From: Pinus tabuliformis
Lineage: Eukaryota > Streptophyta > Pinopsida > Pinales > Pinaceae
DNA length: 64,000 nucleotides
Direction: 5' to 3'
Assembly (NCBI GenBank): GCA_031772625.1
Contig: CM062820.1
Span: 91,042,421-91,106,420, forward strand
Part shown: in pieces, positions 33,118 to 45,026 of the stretch
How positions within the stretch are numbered: the first letter of the stretch is position 1
Layout: every line of letters starts with the position of its first letter
Notes under the pieces: model-generated
What the model saw: the letters and a program-made list of their open reading frames with translations, nothing else
Databases searched by the model: none
What the model was told of the DNA's origin: nothing
Program-made: the position numbers and the translations under genes

Positions 33118-35465
33118 ACAAGGAATATGAGGATAGTTCTTTTACTATGTCAACCTCATTAAAAAATGAAACAGCTCCCATGAGGATAGTTCCTTGTCTT
33201 GTGTCAACCTCGTTAAAAAATGAAACCAAGGATACGAGGATAGTTATTTTACTGTGTCAACCTTGTTAAAAAATGAAACAGGTCCCACAGCAGAGTTCCT
33301 TGTCTTGTGTCAAGCTCGTTAAAAAATGAAACAAGGAATTTGAGCATAGTTCCTTGTCTTGTGCCAAGCTCATTAAAAAATGAAACAAAGAATCTGAGCA
33401 GAGTTCCTTGTCTTGTGTCAAGCTCATTAAAAAATGAAACAAGGTCCCCTAGAGCAAAGTTCCAAGTCGAGTCTTTGATTAGATCTCGTAAAATCCCAGT
33501 CGAGTCTTTCACCTAATCTTGTAAATGAACCTTCATTCCATCCACCTGATAGCCACAAGTAGTCTACTTAGGCGAATGCAATGAAGCTTGGGGGGCATGC
33601 ACCTAGAATCGAGTCATCATGTTGGGGGCATGTAAACTGAATCCAAGCATAGTTCCCTATGGTTAAGGCTTGTGTAAAAATGAACCCATCTCAATTTTAA
33701 CCCTCGTGATTTCCATTCTATTAGCCTCTTCTGTCAGATGAGCCTTGGTTTTTCTCCTTGCATCGTCACTATCTGCTTGGCCTATCATATGCTTTCACCT
33801 GGTTGTTTTACCCTTTTTGAGGAACAGTTGCAATGAGTGGTCTTATTAGCCAGCCTCTTCACATAAATTAATATGTTTTGAGAAGTTCCAACATCACCGG
33901 AACCAGTTGCTATCTTAGACACCACTCGTTCCTCAAAGTGGAGTTCTCTTTAAGCTCTTTTCAAACTCTCGAAATATGAAAATATTGTCAAGCACTTGTC
34001 CTTTTCAGCTCGAAAACGGATTGGAAATGACATCTACTTAGTATAAGTTTAACCCTTTTTCGAGCTAAGATAGATTATTTATGAAAAAGGAATATGTTGA
34101 CTGAACATGGTCAATAGGTTCTCTCTTGTATTGTTTTACGCTTTTTCGGGCTTGAGAGACAAATCTACGAAAAAGAACTTGTGGATTTTTCTTTTCGTCC
34201 CTTTTCAAACTCTCTAAACATGAAAATGACTGAGTTGTATTTGTCGTTAAACTCGTTAAAACATCAAATAGCAACAAACTTGTCCATCTAGACAAGACCG
34301 AGTTTCACCTTCGCTAGACTCGTTAAAACATCACATAGCGATGGATTCACTCGAAGGGTGGAATTATACAACAAGCATATGTTATCCTCCTCAAGCTTGA
34401 TAAAAAATAAAGAGGTATTGGTCAGCAATGATTGGGGAAAATGGGAAAAAAGGGAAAACCACTTTATGGTAGTAGGTCGCTCTTGAACATGACACTTTCA
34501 CTTCATCACCGTGACTACTTGGGTTGGGTTATCAGCTTGATGGTTATCATACCGTTGGTCTATCATACCATCCATCACTTTGTTTTGGGTCAATGCTACC
34601 AATTCATTTCAGTGTCACCGACATGTTCAAGAGAAGTCATCCAGTTTAAATTCATCCTTTGCAATACCATAAACCTTCATTTTCATGACCGCCATTCCTG
34701 AACCTTGTGTCGTCAGTCAAATTCTGTCTCCAAAATCATTACACTTGTTTCGTGTCGTTGATGTCGGATACATAAACGCCCTCCTGCGACGAGTCTCTTC
34801 TTGTCGACATCAGCACATTATACAAGAAGTTGACTTAGAAACACCACCCTTCCAGTACCTTAAGGCTTGCATACATCAATGGCAGTTTTCTCGCTTCCGG
34901 CGATAGGTTGACATCAATGGCCTTTGACCGAAAGACATTGTATGGTGTTCAAAATCCAATCATTCATTCACACCATGCAGAATGTACTGCAGTACCTTGA
35001 GGATCATTATCATTATCAGTGATTTCTCTCGCGTCTGTTAACAACTTACATCATCAACTGGTAATCAGACGTGTCTTCCCATGTTCAACTTCAGATCACA
35101 TATTCACATGGTTAGACTCGTACTTGAGCGAACGATTGAACGAGATAGAAGACCCCGGATCTAGTTTCATCCATTCGGGCTGCGATTTCAGGAGTACTAA
35201 ATCATATGTACAATGGCTTTACATTGATGGTCATTCCGATCATGGATCTATATCTGTAGACAACTATCTGTGTACATGTAATGAAAGTTTATATGTTGAG
35301 CATGGGTATGCCTTCCCTCAACAATTCATGTAAAAAAATCAAAATATCATGATATATGTATTGTAATTGATGCAGGTCACCTTCCACTTCGAAACCTCCT
35401 CATCACATCGTAAAGCATTTCATTCGACATTAACATTTTTTCAACTTCATGCTTTAGGGGGCAGT
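33118..35465 (+). other. El-5 3' noncoding region and purine tract
   Basis: Begins with a 53-bp tandem repeat (33131-33450). CTCGTTAAAACATCA-type words recur near 34250 and 34320. Short open frames have no recognisable content. GCTTTAGGGGGCAGT at about 35451-35465 is the purine tract before the 3' LTR. Confidence 0.6.
33131..33450 (+). repeat. Six-unit tandem repeat, about 53 bp
   Basis: Units start near 33131, 33183, 33237, 33291, 33344 and 33398. Each holds TAGTTCCTTGTCTTGTGTCA and CTCGTTAAAAAATGAAAC with small changes. Confidence 0.88.
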
Positions 35466-36501
35466 TGTTACAGATCCATTTGGGAACATCACTCCCATCA
35501 TCTAGATCAGTGTTTTAGGGCTCATCAAACCCTAATTTCAGTTGCTACATGCCCTAAACAAGTCACCCTTTTAAATGCCTCCTTCCCAAACAGTTTCATG
35601 ACTTGAAGACATCCTGAAATGACCTCTAAAGGGACCAACGCAGGTAGGCCCATGTAAGGGTGTGCTGCAGAGCAGTTGAGTCCATGCCAGGGTGCTCTGC
35701 AGAGCACTTAGGCCCTCTTTCACTTGCGCTAGGCGAGATTGAGCGAAATTCACATAGGGTTTGGGGAATATTCTTATCTCTTGGAGTCATCTAGAAGTTT
35801 CCCTCACTTATCAACTCATATGAGCTCGAAAATGGATGAGGAATGAGTTAAGATGCATCCTATCCTCTCATCCCTTCCTCCATGGAACTAATTCTAAGTA
35901 TGGAAGGCCATTCAATACCCCCATTTATGACATAACCTCCTTCATCCTCCTATAAATTGAACACTCATCTAAGTGATCAGGGGCTAGACTTTGATGATTG
36001 TAAGGAGATAATGTTAGTTTGAGAATTGAGACTATTGTAAGTGTCGTTATGCTACCGGATTGTCATGCTTATGATGTGATGTGGATGGAACCAAAGTTGG
36101 AGGAGTGACTTCAAATCAGGCTTCATGGTTGTAATTCCTTCTTCTATTCAATAAAGTATTTGAACCTTTTTCCCATATGCTTATCTTGTTATATGATGCT
36201 TATATGTGTGAATGTATCTAATTCCATTTACTTGCATTCAATATATCTTTTGCTTTGATCGGTTCTTTGTCTTCTGTTGATGTTTACAGGTACTTCTCAA
36301 GCGTGTTAAGTACGGGAAGGAGTGACAGGATCGATACAAAGGAGACAAGAGGAAAGCAGAACTACAAGTAGGTATTCTCATCTTCTTTGTCTTATCTATT
36401 ACTTATAGGAAAAGGCTAAAGTGCTTTAAACTGTTGTTCTAGATATGGCTACTTATCTAGGGAATTAGTATTTATCCGCAGATACCAAATTCTCCAAAAC
36501 A
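35466..36501 (+). repeat. El-5 3' LTR
   Basis: From TGTTACAGATCC to TCCAAAACA, collinear with 28874-29908. The palindrome recurs at 35692-35707. Confidence 0.92.
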
Positions 36502-39087
36502 AGGTGCAGCAGTCTGGCACGAACCCAATTTGACTAAAGCACTGGAGAATTTTCCTAAGGTGTACTAGATCTTTAAGGAAGTAGGATGGTTTGAGTTCTT
36601 TGAGCGACTTAAGGGATCAAAGGAGTCGGTTGCCATGGAATTCGCTAAAAACCTGAATAGAAACTAGACAGAGGTTAGGGGGCTGAAGCTAGAAGTTACG
36701 GAAGAAGTAATTGCCTGAGTAACATCATTGCGGACTGGGGGGAAAAGGTGGTTTAACCGAAAGATCAATGACCCCTCCCTTAAGGTGGAATTCCTGTAAG
36801 GAGAAGAGAAATTAGAGAAAAAGGGTAGGGGAATTGACAGGTTATCACTCCCTCAACCATGGGGAGACGTTGCCATGTACATTATCAAGTACATTACTTG
36901 CGAAGGAAGGGAAATGATCGTGTTCAATTACCATTTCTCGTTGCTAAACCACCTTCGACATAGGCAGCTGGTCAATATCCCATAATTCTAGAATATATAA
37001 GGCACATGTCTATTGCCATGAAAATTTTTGCACACCGAGAGAGTTGTGTTACCAACCACGACCTCATCAAGTTAATTGTGTTGGATGCATTGAAATGCCA
37101 AGGCAGGAGTTGGGAGGAGTTTATGAGTAGAAAGACGAGGACTTCCCGCCGAAGGCAAGCTGAAATCCCTGATGACGCTCTAAGGGAAGTTAGCGAGACT
37201 GAAGAACAAGGGCAATCCTCAAGAGGTAGGATTGAGAACAGATCATTGGACAAGCCGATAGGCAGCATAATACCAAAGAAGAGGGTGAAAGTCAGCTCAT
37301 AGCTAGAACCTTCACCTCCATCCAGAAAGGAGCCAAGCAAGCACAAGGACACAAGGAAACAGAAAGAAGGGGAATAGGCCCATCTGGAAGAGGTCCCTCT
37401 ACTAGGTAAGGACGAGACCCAACTTTTGCTGCATAAAATTGAAAATTTAGAAAAAGAAAATGAAAAATTAAGGCAGCAATTAGAGGAGAGTAAAGTGGAA
37501 GCACGGGTCCCAGGCTTGGACACCTTGGCAGAGGCTGTAGAAAAAATGAGGGCGAAAACCACATCGAGTTCTGTATGTGCAGCATGTGCTAGGGATCTAG
37601 CAGCAGCCAGATATAAAGTCTGTGCTGCAAACACCATTTTGACGAAAACTCAAACCGAACCCCGGGAAGTTGTTACACAAGAACCCGTTAACGAAGCTAC
37701 TGTTACACAAGAACCAACAGTCAAAACATAGCATCCCACAGAAAGCGACTTAGGGGTTAATACACAAGAACCTGCCAACAACACTGCTGCTACACAAGAA
37801 CCAACAGTAGAGGTAGAGGTTACCCAGGAAGAAAAAGAAAGAGCTAAACCACAAGAACCTATTGACGAACCAGCGGCTACATAGAAACCGTCAGCCGAAG
37901 CAGAGTAGCTCAATCCTCATGATGATTTTACACCCCCAAGTGATATTGCATGTGAAGGAACATAGGGTCCTGAAGCAGGATGGTGTTCAGAGAAAATTTT
38001 ATTGACATCATAATTGCAGAAATGGAAACAACAGGCACTCTCTTTACAAGAGGGAGTGATCTCGCTGGAAGCACATCAGAAAGTGGTAGGTTAGCTCAAG
38101 GAAAAATGGGTTGAGAATAAATTGGCAGAAGAATGGGAAAGATGGGAAAAGAAGGAAGCCATGAAGGAGAAAGAGAAGCAATTGTAGCTGTTACAACAAC
38201 AAGTTCGAGATTTAACAAATGATAAACACAAGCTGCACGAACTCACCCTAAAATTGTTAGGGTGTAGAAGGTCCTCTCCATCCTACCTAGCATTTTTGTG
38301 GGAAATATTTTATTTGTTTCAATTGAAGGCAGTCTATGAAAATAGAGCGTATTTGGGTAATTCTACACGAACTTTTTTGGAAGTTTTCTGTGCCTGCAAT
38401 TTAATGACCAAAGCTTACTATGTGCGTTATTTCTTCATAATATAATCTGTGAGCATGCTAGTTTTGGTATGGTTGCGAGCATTTTCTCCTATATGGGGGA
38501 CTTACAATTGTGTGATTTTATTTCCTTCATGAGAAATCAGATAGAATGGCACCTGGCCATAAAGTCAGCGGACGCCAACGAAGAGAAGGCAACATTATGG
38601 ATAAGGGCGAAACCAGGTATGGCTATAGAGTTGAGTCATGATTTGAAGAGACTTCTGAATACCCCGGATGCCAGAGAGCAATCAGCTATCTACAAAAGGA
38701 GAATCGTGGGGTTCTGCCTCAACCTTTTTGTGCAGTTGAAGAGTTGAGCACTAACGGGGTGCGTTAAACGCACAGAGACCAGTAGCACAGGTCTATAAGA
38801 GGGTGACCCTTTTGGGTTTCAAAATTTAGTGTTTACTGTTGCACGGGTTCTAGAGTATGCCCAAATTGTGAAATCATTGGGAGCCTTCTGGATAGGGCTC
38901 AAATATAAATATCCTTTGATTTGGCTGCCAGTGGAAGAGTACCAACCCCTTTATCAGTTGTGTGACTATGAGGAGGAATCATGTTCGCATAAGTTGATGG
39001 CCACTCAGGGCTATAGGTCCGTTGATGAGGATATTGCTGGCGCTTACAACTTGACAGATCTACATCGAAAGTACAACAACAGTATCT
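36502..39087 (+). pseudogene. El-4 aORF, main part
   Basis: Joins the ATG at 28864 once El-5 is removed. The N-terminal domain (36502-37140) has KYITCEGRE and GRSWEEFMSRK, matching El-8 (GISWEEFISRE) and, for CEGR, El-1. Stops lie at 36568, 36667, 36716 and elsewhere. A coiled coil is at 37426-37500 (IENLEKENEKLRQQLEE), then Cys-rich SSVCAACAR, then repeats of VTQEP type (37670-37870), then a charged coil (37980-38200). The C-terminal domain (38250-39087) contains YPLIWLPVEEYQPLYQL, matching El-1 (PIIWHPAPGYQPLYK). The function is unknown; a spliced expression is suggested by the flanking signals. Confidence 0.75.
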
Positions 39088-39120
39088 GAGAATTTTGTGT
39101 GAGGACATGCAATTGCTTTA

Positions 39121-39134
39121 GTTGGGGGGTCTGA
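39121..39134 (+). other. El-4 polypurine tract
   Basis: GTTGGGGGGTCTGA directly before the LTR start TGTTGGG. Confidence 0.75.
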
Positions 39135-40236
39135 TGTTGGGTGCAACCTTTGTGCATACTTTAGATACCTCTTTCCGCCATTTTTTACCATTTTACCTTT
39201 GAACGTGTGAGCTTTACATCCTCATTATCATATTCTTGGTTATAAAAAGCAACTCTTGTTGTGACATATTATTTTTCCATTTTTGTTAAATATGAATAAA
39301 GTGATATCCTTTTGATGGCTACCAAGGTAAGTGTGGAAGAATTTCTCTAGTTCTTTTTTTTTTCAGGTGTTACCCATGAATTCAAGGCCAAAGGATGGAA
39401 AGTTGTGCTGTTAATTTACAAATATGCTTTGAGGATTTGCTGTTACAGACCATTGTTGTTACACCGCAAGTTTTTGTTACACCGCAACTGTCAAAGACCG
39501 TGGGTATTATTCCACGAGACAATTGTCGTGAAGCATGAATTATCTGTGGGTGGTTAAGGAATCTAGGCGATTATGATTTTAGAAAATGATGTAACTTGAA
39601 TAGGCCTTGTATTTAGAAACCAGTTGTAACAATTTCTATTTTCTTTTAATATTGATCAACATGAGAATCGTGAGATTCTCATGACTGATCTGTTCCCTAT
39701 TTTGGGCATGTAAACTTTATAAAAGAATTCAGTTCCATGGAAGGGAACAGGAAGGCAACATGAGATAGTATCGTCATTTTGATTATGTAATTCACAACTA
39801 TTTTAATACAAGAACATCATTGGTGATGCTTTTACAAATTCTACATTGAATCCTTAACTAGTTTGCATTTCATCCTTGTGCCCTGCTAGGGAGGAAGGGC
39901 CCTCCTCTTTAGCAGGGATTGCAGTAGTAGTTGTAGCAGTAGATTAATTATTTATTTCTCGTAAGTGTGAAGTTATTGTTGTCGATGTATAATTCACAGA
40001 GCATATTTACTTCTATTTTTCATATTTATGATATGTTGTTACATAGGATTGATTTAAGTTGTAATATTTGACCAACTGACTCACTCATTGATATGGTGTG
40101 TGGCGTGCCCTTTTCTTGGTAAAACATGAAATGTGATTTCATTCCTGTAGAATGCTTTTGATTTCTGCATGTGTTTAATTTCTACAATTGGTTCAACAAC
40201 ATTTATTTATGTTCTTTATTTCTATCCTTGGTTGTG
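39135..40236 (+). repeat. El-4 3' LTR, truncated
   Basis: Matches 20424-21558 and stops after CTTGGTTGT; the last 111 bp are missing. It carries only two units of the 18-bp repeat. Beyond it El-6 sequence begins. Confidence 0.88.
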
Positions 40237-41120
40237 TTGTGCTTATCAACAACCCCCCCATGTATTAGTGTTAGTAACAACATTAAAAAATGGGGACCCT
40301 TCCAAAAAATCAATCCTAGTATATAGTCATCCCTTTTTATTTTTAGAATAAAATAAGATATCAAAGCGAAACTTGCTAAATCATCAAAAATTAACCTTTT
40401 CATACTTTAAGCGTTTAAAACTTCATAAATAATGAATTCTTTAAATAGGCGCCATATGATAAAAAAGCTTAAGAATAACTTTATACGTGGAAAGTCTTGA
40501 ATATTAAAATAAACCTTGAAAAAGACCCACTTTTAAGACTATTCTCGCATCGCAAAAACGATCGCGACAGACTTTCCTTATAAAAGTTATCTCATATCCG
40601 CGAAATGTGAAATCTTAAAAGACTCTTACAATCTTCTCGCATCGCAGTTTCAATCATGCAGTGCTAATCGATAAAACATATGTAGACATTGTGAAATGCG
40701 ATGGCATCTCGCATATCGCATATCGCATCAACTCCTATGACGGTAAGTCTTAACGAAAACAAGTTTTTGCGATATAGCGATCTGCGATATTGCGAAAGAA
40801 AATCGCAAAATCACTTTTATCGCAACTCAAAGGGCTCATGGTTCTAGGAAAGTACTTCCCGGCTTTCGATGTGAAGTTATGAACATTAATTCAAAGCGTA
40901 ACAGTTCATTAGTGAACATTTATTAAAACGATTACGATTAGTTGTGAAAGGCCATTTGATGCAAGTTGATATCTTTTAAAGTGATTTAGAATTAAAGATC
41001 CTCCGTCACCTTATTTTCGTCCTTCTATTGCTTATTGTTGCATTCACTAGCATTTTTATCCTATTCTGTTTTCTGCTTGCAACTTTCAGGAAAAATACAC
41101 AGAGCAGAACATCCGAAGAA
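40237..41120 (+). promoter_or_regulatory. Noncoding region before El-6 aORF, with TCGCA/TGCGA cluster
   Basis: Thirteen TCGCA or TGCGA words lie between about 40545 and 40826; about one would be expected by chance. An acceptor-like CTGCTTGCAACTTTCAG ends at 41090, 31 bases before the ATG. No coding signal. Confidence 0.65.
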
Positions 41121-44090
41121 ATGGTGAAGAAAGGAAAGGCACCCGCTTCTGAGAAGACAGAAATGACACCCCTGTTTACAAACACCACTTGTAATCGAGA
41201 TGCCGGGACATCCACATGGGAAACCATGTATCACCTGTTAGAAGAAGAACAACCGAGAATTATGGAAGTAACAATTACAGTTGATGGACGCGGTTCTTCT
41301 GATGCTTCTCTAACTGAACTTGCATGTTCATTCTTGCACCGCATTGCTGCAAGACCAAAGATACTCCCTTATACTGACATGGTTAAGTGGATTATAGATG
41401 ATGCAGACATATCAGATAGAGAATTCAAGACAACAAGCGAAGAAGTCATAGGGTTGTTTACTCCAGACAACTTGAGACTCATGTACCATCTGCCAGAGCC
41501 ACAGGTCGTCTACAACAGACAGTTTGTTGAGAAGTTCGCCAAGGAAAATGAGGACTTGGAAGAATGCACAAAAAATTGGTCAAACAATGAAGAAAGAATC
41601 AAGAAAGATAAAAATGGTATGTACGCCACTGGTTCTCTTAGTTCCCCTTTCTGTTATGCTGCCGCTATGTTATGTAGGCTGTTTGGTAAACCAGACATCA
41701 ACAAATTTTTATCAGAATGGTTACCTCTAGTAGATGCAGTTGTCAATGCTACAATAATGAATTGGGCTCAAATCTTGTCAGATAACTTAGCCACTGCAAT
41801 TTTAGAATACAGAAGAAAAAGGAGTATTGCTTTGAGGGTTTACCCTCCATTTTTTATGAGTGCTTATGTTATGGACGCTATTTGTTTTGGTTTCAAATTC
41901 CCTATTATGGGATGGAAGTGGACTGCTCAAAATCCACTTCCCATTCAGATATATCACAAAGTCATGTGGGAATCAAATTTCGTTCCACATTTTTTCAAAA
42001 TTTGTCACGGAGTTATGCTCCCGATCCACAAGAAAATTTACAACCGAGATGCCCCAAGGTTTTTACAAGAAGCCGAGGTAGATATTCTCCTCGTAGCCAG
42101 ATGGTTCGGGGAAGAATTATTCACATATATCAGAGTATTTGGCAGTATTGTCTCGCCCCATGTTCTACCTTTTTATGTCCTGGACAAACTGATGGCTAGA
42201 GAGATAGCCTACCAATTTGGCCCCAATTTCCTGTAACATGTGGAGTATTCGCATTGCATGACTTAGGACATGCTTTTAGAGAAGTTGATAATATGTTATC
42301 TTTGCAACTACCCAAGTTCCCAGGAAGGCAATATGATCCCTTTGGCATTGTAAAGGATTTTACCACAATGGTTAAAATAAGGGTATTTACCCATGAAAAA
42401 GATCCCTTTGATGATGTTTTTCTACAGAAAAACACCTTCAAAGAAGTGCGACACATGGCACAAATGCTTTTTGACCAAGAAGGTCTACAAACTTTTGATA
42501 GCTATAGAAGAGAGAGGTTATCTAAGGTCCCATTGGACCAATTAATCATTGAGCCAGAAAGAGAGCCTACACCTAGTGTAAGCATAAGTGGAGATTCAAA
42601 AGAAAAATCCAAAACAAGTTCTGAAAATGAATCCGCAGAAAAATCTGGTGATAAATCTAAAAGAACATCAGAAAATGAACCCAGCAAGAGCGAAGAATCA
42701 ATAAAAGACAACCCAGTCCCTAGCAAAGTCTGATCAGCAGACTCCATTTATAAAGCAAGTCAAATTTTCAACTCCCCTTACAAAGCAAACAAAGCCGCCT
42801 GTAATTGATTTAGAGGAAGAATGGGAAAATTTCAATAAAATACTCAACACAAAGGAACATAATACAGAACCACCGACAAATCCACAAGAGACGACCACAG
42901 AAATAGTAATAGAAAGAGTTGTTAATACTCAGGAAACAGAGCATATTCCCATTGCTCCCACATCCGAGATTGTATTAAGAATAGAGGAAATTCCTCCTCT
43001 AGATGTATTTTACAGCCCTCAACATAAAGCCGTCGTTAGAAGACAAAGAAAGAAAAGAAAGTTGGATTCTGTACTCACTCCTGAGGATGAACCTCTGGAT
43101 GTTCTTTGGAAAGACCCATCTACAGATCCTTCAGCAAATCTCACCAGACTCTCGCAGGTCGCAGGCGCGTATGCCTCAGCAACCATTGATAAAGCAGTAG
43201 AGGTACAACTGCTGCTTAAAGAAAAAGAAGATAGGATTTTGTTATTAGAACAACAGTTACAACAGGTCAGCATCAACCAACAAGCAGAAATGCAGTTGGC
43301 TCAGCTTCAGCAAGAATTTTAACAAATGTAGTTGGCACATCAGAGCAGTCTAGCTAATAAAGAAGCACAGTTGCAGAACATAACAGAACTGCACAAAGAT
43401 GATCCCAAAATTGAACAATTTGTCACAGAAGCACTAGGGCTCAAATCCCAGCTTTTACACCAAAAAGAATTATTATGCTAGAAGATTTTGCAATGGAATT
43501 CTCAATGCGAAATAAGCGATAACATAACAAATCAAGTTGTAGAATTACGACTTGAATATGATTCAATTTTTAAGAAGGTTTCAGACTTCTTAAACTGGCA
43601 GAAATCTGAAGATGGGAAAAGAGCAGATATGCCTAAAATAGATGAATCGCACAAAGAAATTTTATTTGCGAAATGGGATTCTAGAATCAGAGAAGCAGAA
43701 CAGGCAATGGAGGATGCGGCAATAGCAGCAAACAGTGTCATTGAATCTGTAAATGAAAATCTACACAATGCTAATTTAGTGGCAGAAACCACCCCTGGCT
43801 TTCTTCCAAAAGCACAACAACTTCAAGTGGTATGGAAACAGGCAGTGAAAGAAAGGGCAAAGGCAATTAGACAAGTAAACAGGTTGAACTGGGAAGCATA
43901 CTGGCAATACCTAGTGAAACCACACAGTCAATGGATGACTCTGAAATGCTTAATTACTGCCACCGAGAAAATAGTGCCAGCACTCACCAATGTCGTCTTC
44001 ATAGGACAACTGAAATTTGAAGTCGGCCAACCGACGCTTCTAAAATTGATGCTGAATATTTGTGATCTTAAGGACCAGATGCAGGATTAG
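41121..44090 (+). pseudogene. El-6 extra ORF (aORF), Tat-like type
   Basis: ATG at 41121. The first 372 codons are open to 42236. A 52-base deletion after 42210, relative to El-7, shifts the frame; the reading resumes at 42254-42733. Another shift near 42720 leads to 43488-44090 through stops at 43320, 43329 and 43479. The N-terminal half has MDAICFGFKFPIMGWKW and RDAPRFLQEAEVD. The middle is Ser/Glu/Lys-rich and low-complexity. The C-terminal half is coiled-coil (LLLKEKEDRILLLEQQLQQ). Undamaged it would be about 1000 residues. I find no CEGR motif. Function unknown; not a recognised env. Confidence 0.7.
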
Positions 44091-45005
44091 TCATATTTTA
44101 TTTTTGTTTTTGTTTATTTTCGCTAAAATGAGGCAGGTCATTTAAACCTCCTCATCTATTTTTGTAATTTCTATTTTTAAGTTTCATAGATTAGTATTTA
44201 AACCCCTCTCATGCATTTAGAGAGGGGTCTAAAAATTTTATCAAAAACATTCTTCAGAACGTGCACTTCTACCCCCCACTGAGGAGGTTTTGGTAAAATT
44301 AATGGAACGAGATTTATTTTCTACTTGAGTTTAGCATCTGCTACTGAAATTGCACTTTTGCACTCTTAGTTGATGTTAAGTGATTTGAAGGTAGATCTAT
44401 ATTGCTGGAGCACATGAGTAGGACGTTTTACAAATGGTACTTCTATCTTTTAATTCTTTTTACTTATGTATCAGGCAATAAATCATTTTCAGTTATTTAT
44501 GTATGAAAGCTTAAATTCTTAGTTATCATTATTGCACTTTTGTATGATGATGATTTATTCTTTATGCTGAATATATGAATGATTCTTTATGCGATATATT
44601 TCTCATATCGTTTCGGCTAACTTTTTATACGAAACGATCATTATTGAATGAATTCTTTTCTTATCGTGATTGAATGATCTTTATTATCAATTACTTTCAG
44701 AAATCATTTTAGATCGCATATATAAATGTTACTACTGGGATAGTTTTAAAGTTAGATGTTTTCTTTGATTATAATAGATGCATATGATAGTTAGAAGATA
44801 GATTAAGTTTAGAGTAAGTATTCACCCCATAAAACCAGAAAATAAAAACATCATCCCGTTAGCACAAACATTATAAATAGATTGGGAAATTGGTCCCATC
44901 ATACCTAGTCGGAACCACTATTCCAAACGGAGAAGGCGTTGTTCTAAGGTCCAGACCGGGTGGTTATCCCCCTTGTTGAAGTCCCGATTTTTCGAGCCTT
45001 CAACA
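44091..45005 (+). repeat. El-6/El-7 LTR and 3' untranslated region; LTR start unresolved
   Basis: Ends in CCTTCAACA followed by the primer site. TATA box TATAAATAG is at 44872-44880, about 125 bp before the LTR end. A 9-bp inverted repeat (ATCGTTTCG at 44607-44615, CGAAACGAT at 44630-44638) lies further up. CTACCCCCCACTGAGGAGG near 44270 may mark the LTR edge but I cannot confirm it. No second copy is in the window. Confidence 0.6.
44872..44880 (+). promoter_or_regulatory. El-6/El-7 LTR TATA box
   Basis: TATAAATAG in AT-rich DNA, at the expected distance from the LTR end. Confidence 0.6.
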
Positions 45006-45009
45006 TATT

Positions 45010-45026
45010 TGGCGCTAGAAGGAGGG
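45010..45026 (+). other. El-7 primer-binding site
   Basis: TGGCGCTAGAAGGAGGG, identical to the El-2 site. Confidence 0.85.

Larger units (their letters stand above)
28874..36501 (+). mobile_element. El-5: non-autonomous LTR retrotransposon (gag and protease only)
   Basis: Direct LTRs of about 1035 bp (28874-29908, 35466-36501) with a primer site after the first and a purine tract before the second. Flanks are AGGAG on the left and AGGTG on the right, a 5-bp target duplication with one change. Inside are a gag-like and a retropepsin-like frame followed by 2.3 kb of noncoding DNA. RT, RNase H and integrase are missing, so it would depend on another element. Confidence 0.9.
20424..40236 (+). 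mobile_element. El-4: Athila-like Ty3/gypsy element, split by El-5, 3' LTR truncated
   Basis: LTRs at 20424-21669 and 39135-40236 are clearly the same sequence. Inside are a tRNA-Asp-like primer site, gag, protease, RT-RNase H-integrase, an extra ORF and a purine tract. Each coding block parallels El-1. El-5 (28874-36501) is inserted in the extra ORF. The 3' LTR lacks its last 111 bp, where El-6 begins. Numerous stops show that it is old. Confidence 0.9.
40237..45005 (+). mobile_element. El-6: 3' half of a Tat-like element (aORF plus LTR)
   Basis: From 40237 the sequence is nearly identical to 56778-58907 in El-7, so it is the region after integrase of the same family. Gag and pol are missing. 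It joins the El-4 LTR at a junction with little homology (TTGT). Its LTR (ending 45005) is followed directly by the primer site of El-7. Confidence 0.75.

Noticed and set aside
37292-37637. Minus-strand ORF of over 200 codons opposite the El-4 aORF
   Set aside because: It is a shadow of the plus-strand coiled-coil coding sequence, which has counterparts in El-1.
40237-40270. Start of the El-6/El-7 common sequence (TGTGCTTATCAAC) as the LTR start of an independent element
   Set aside because: No second copy of this start occurs after the aORF, and in El-7 it is continuous with sequence downstream of integrase. A truncation junction is simpler.
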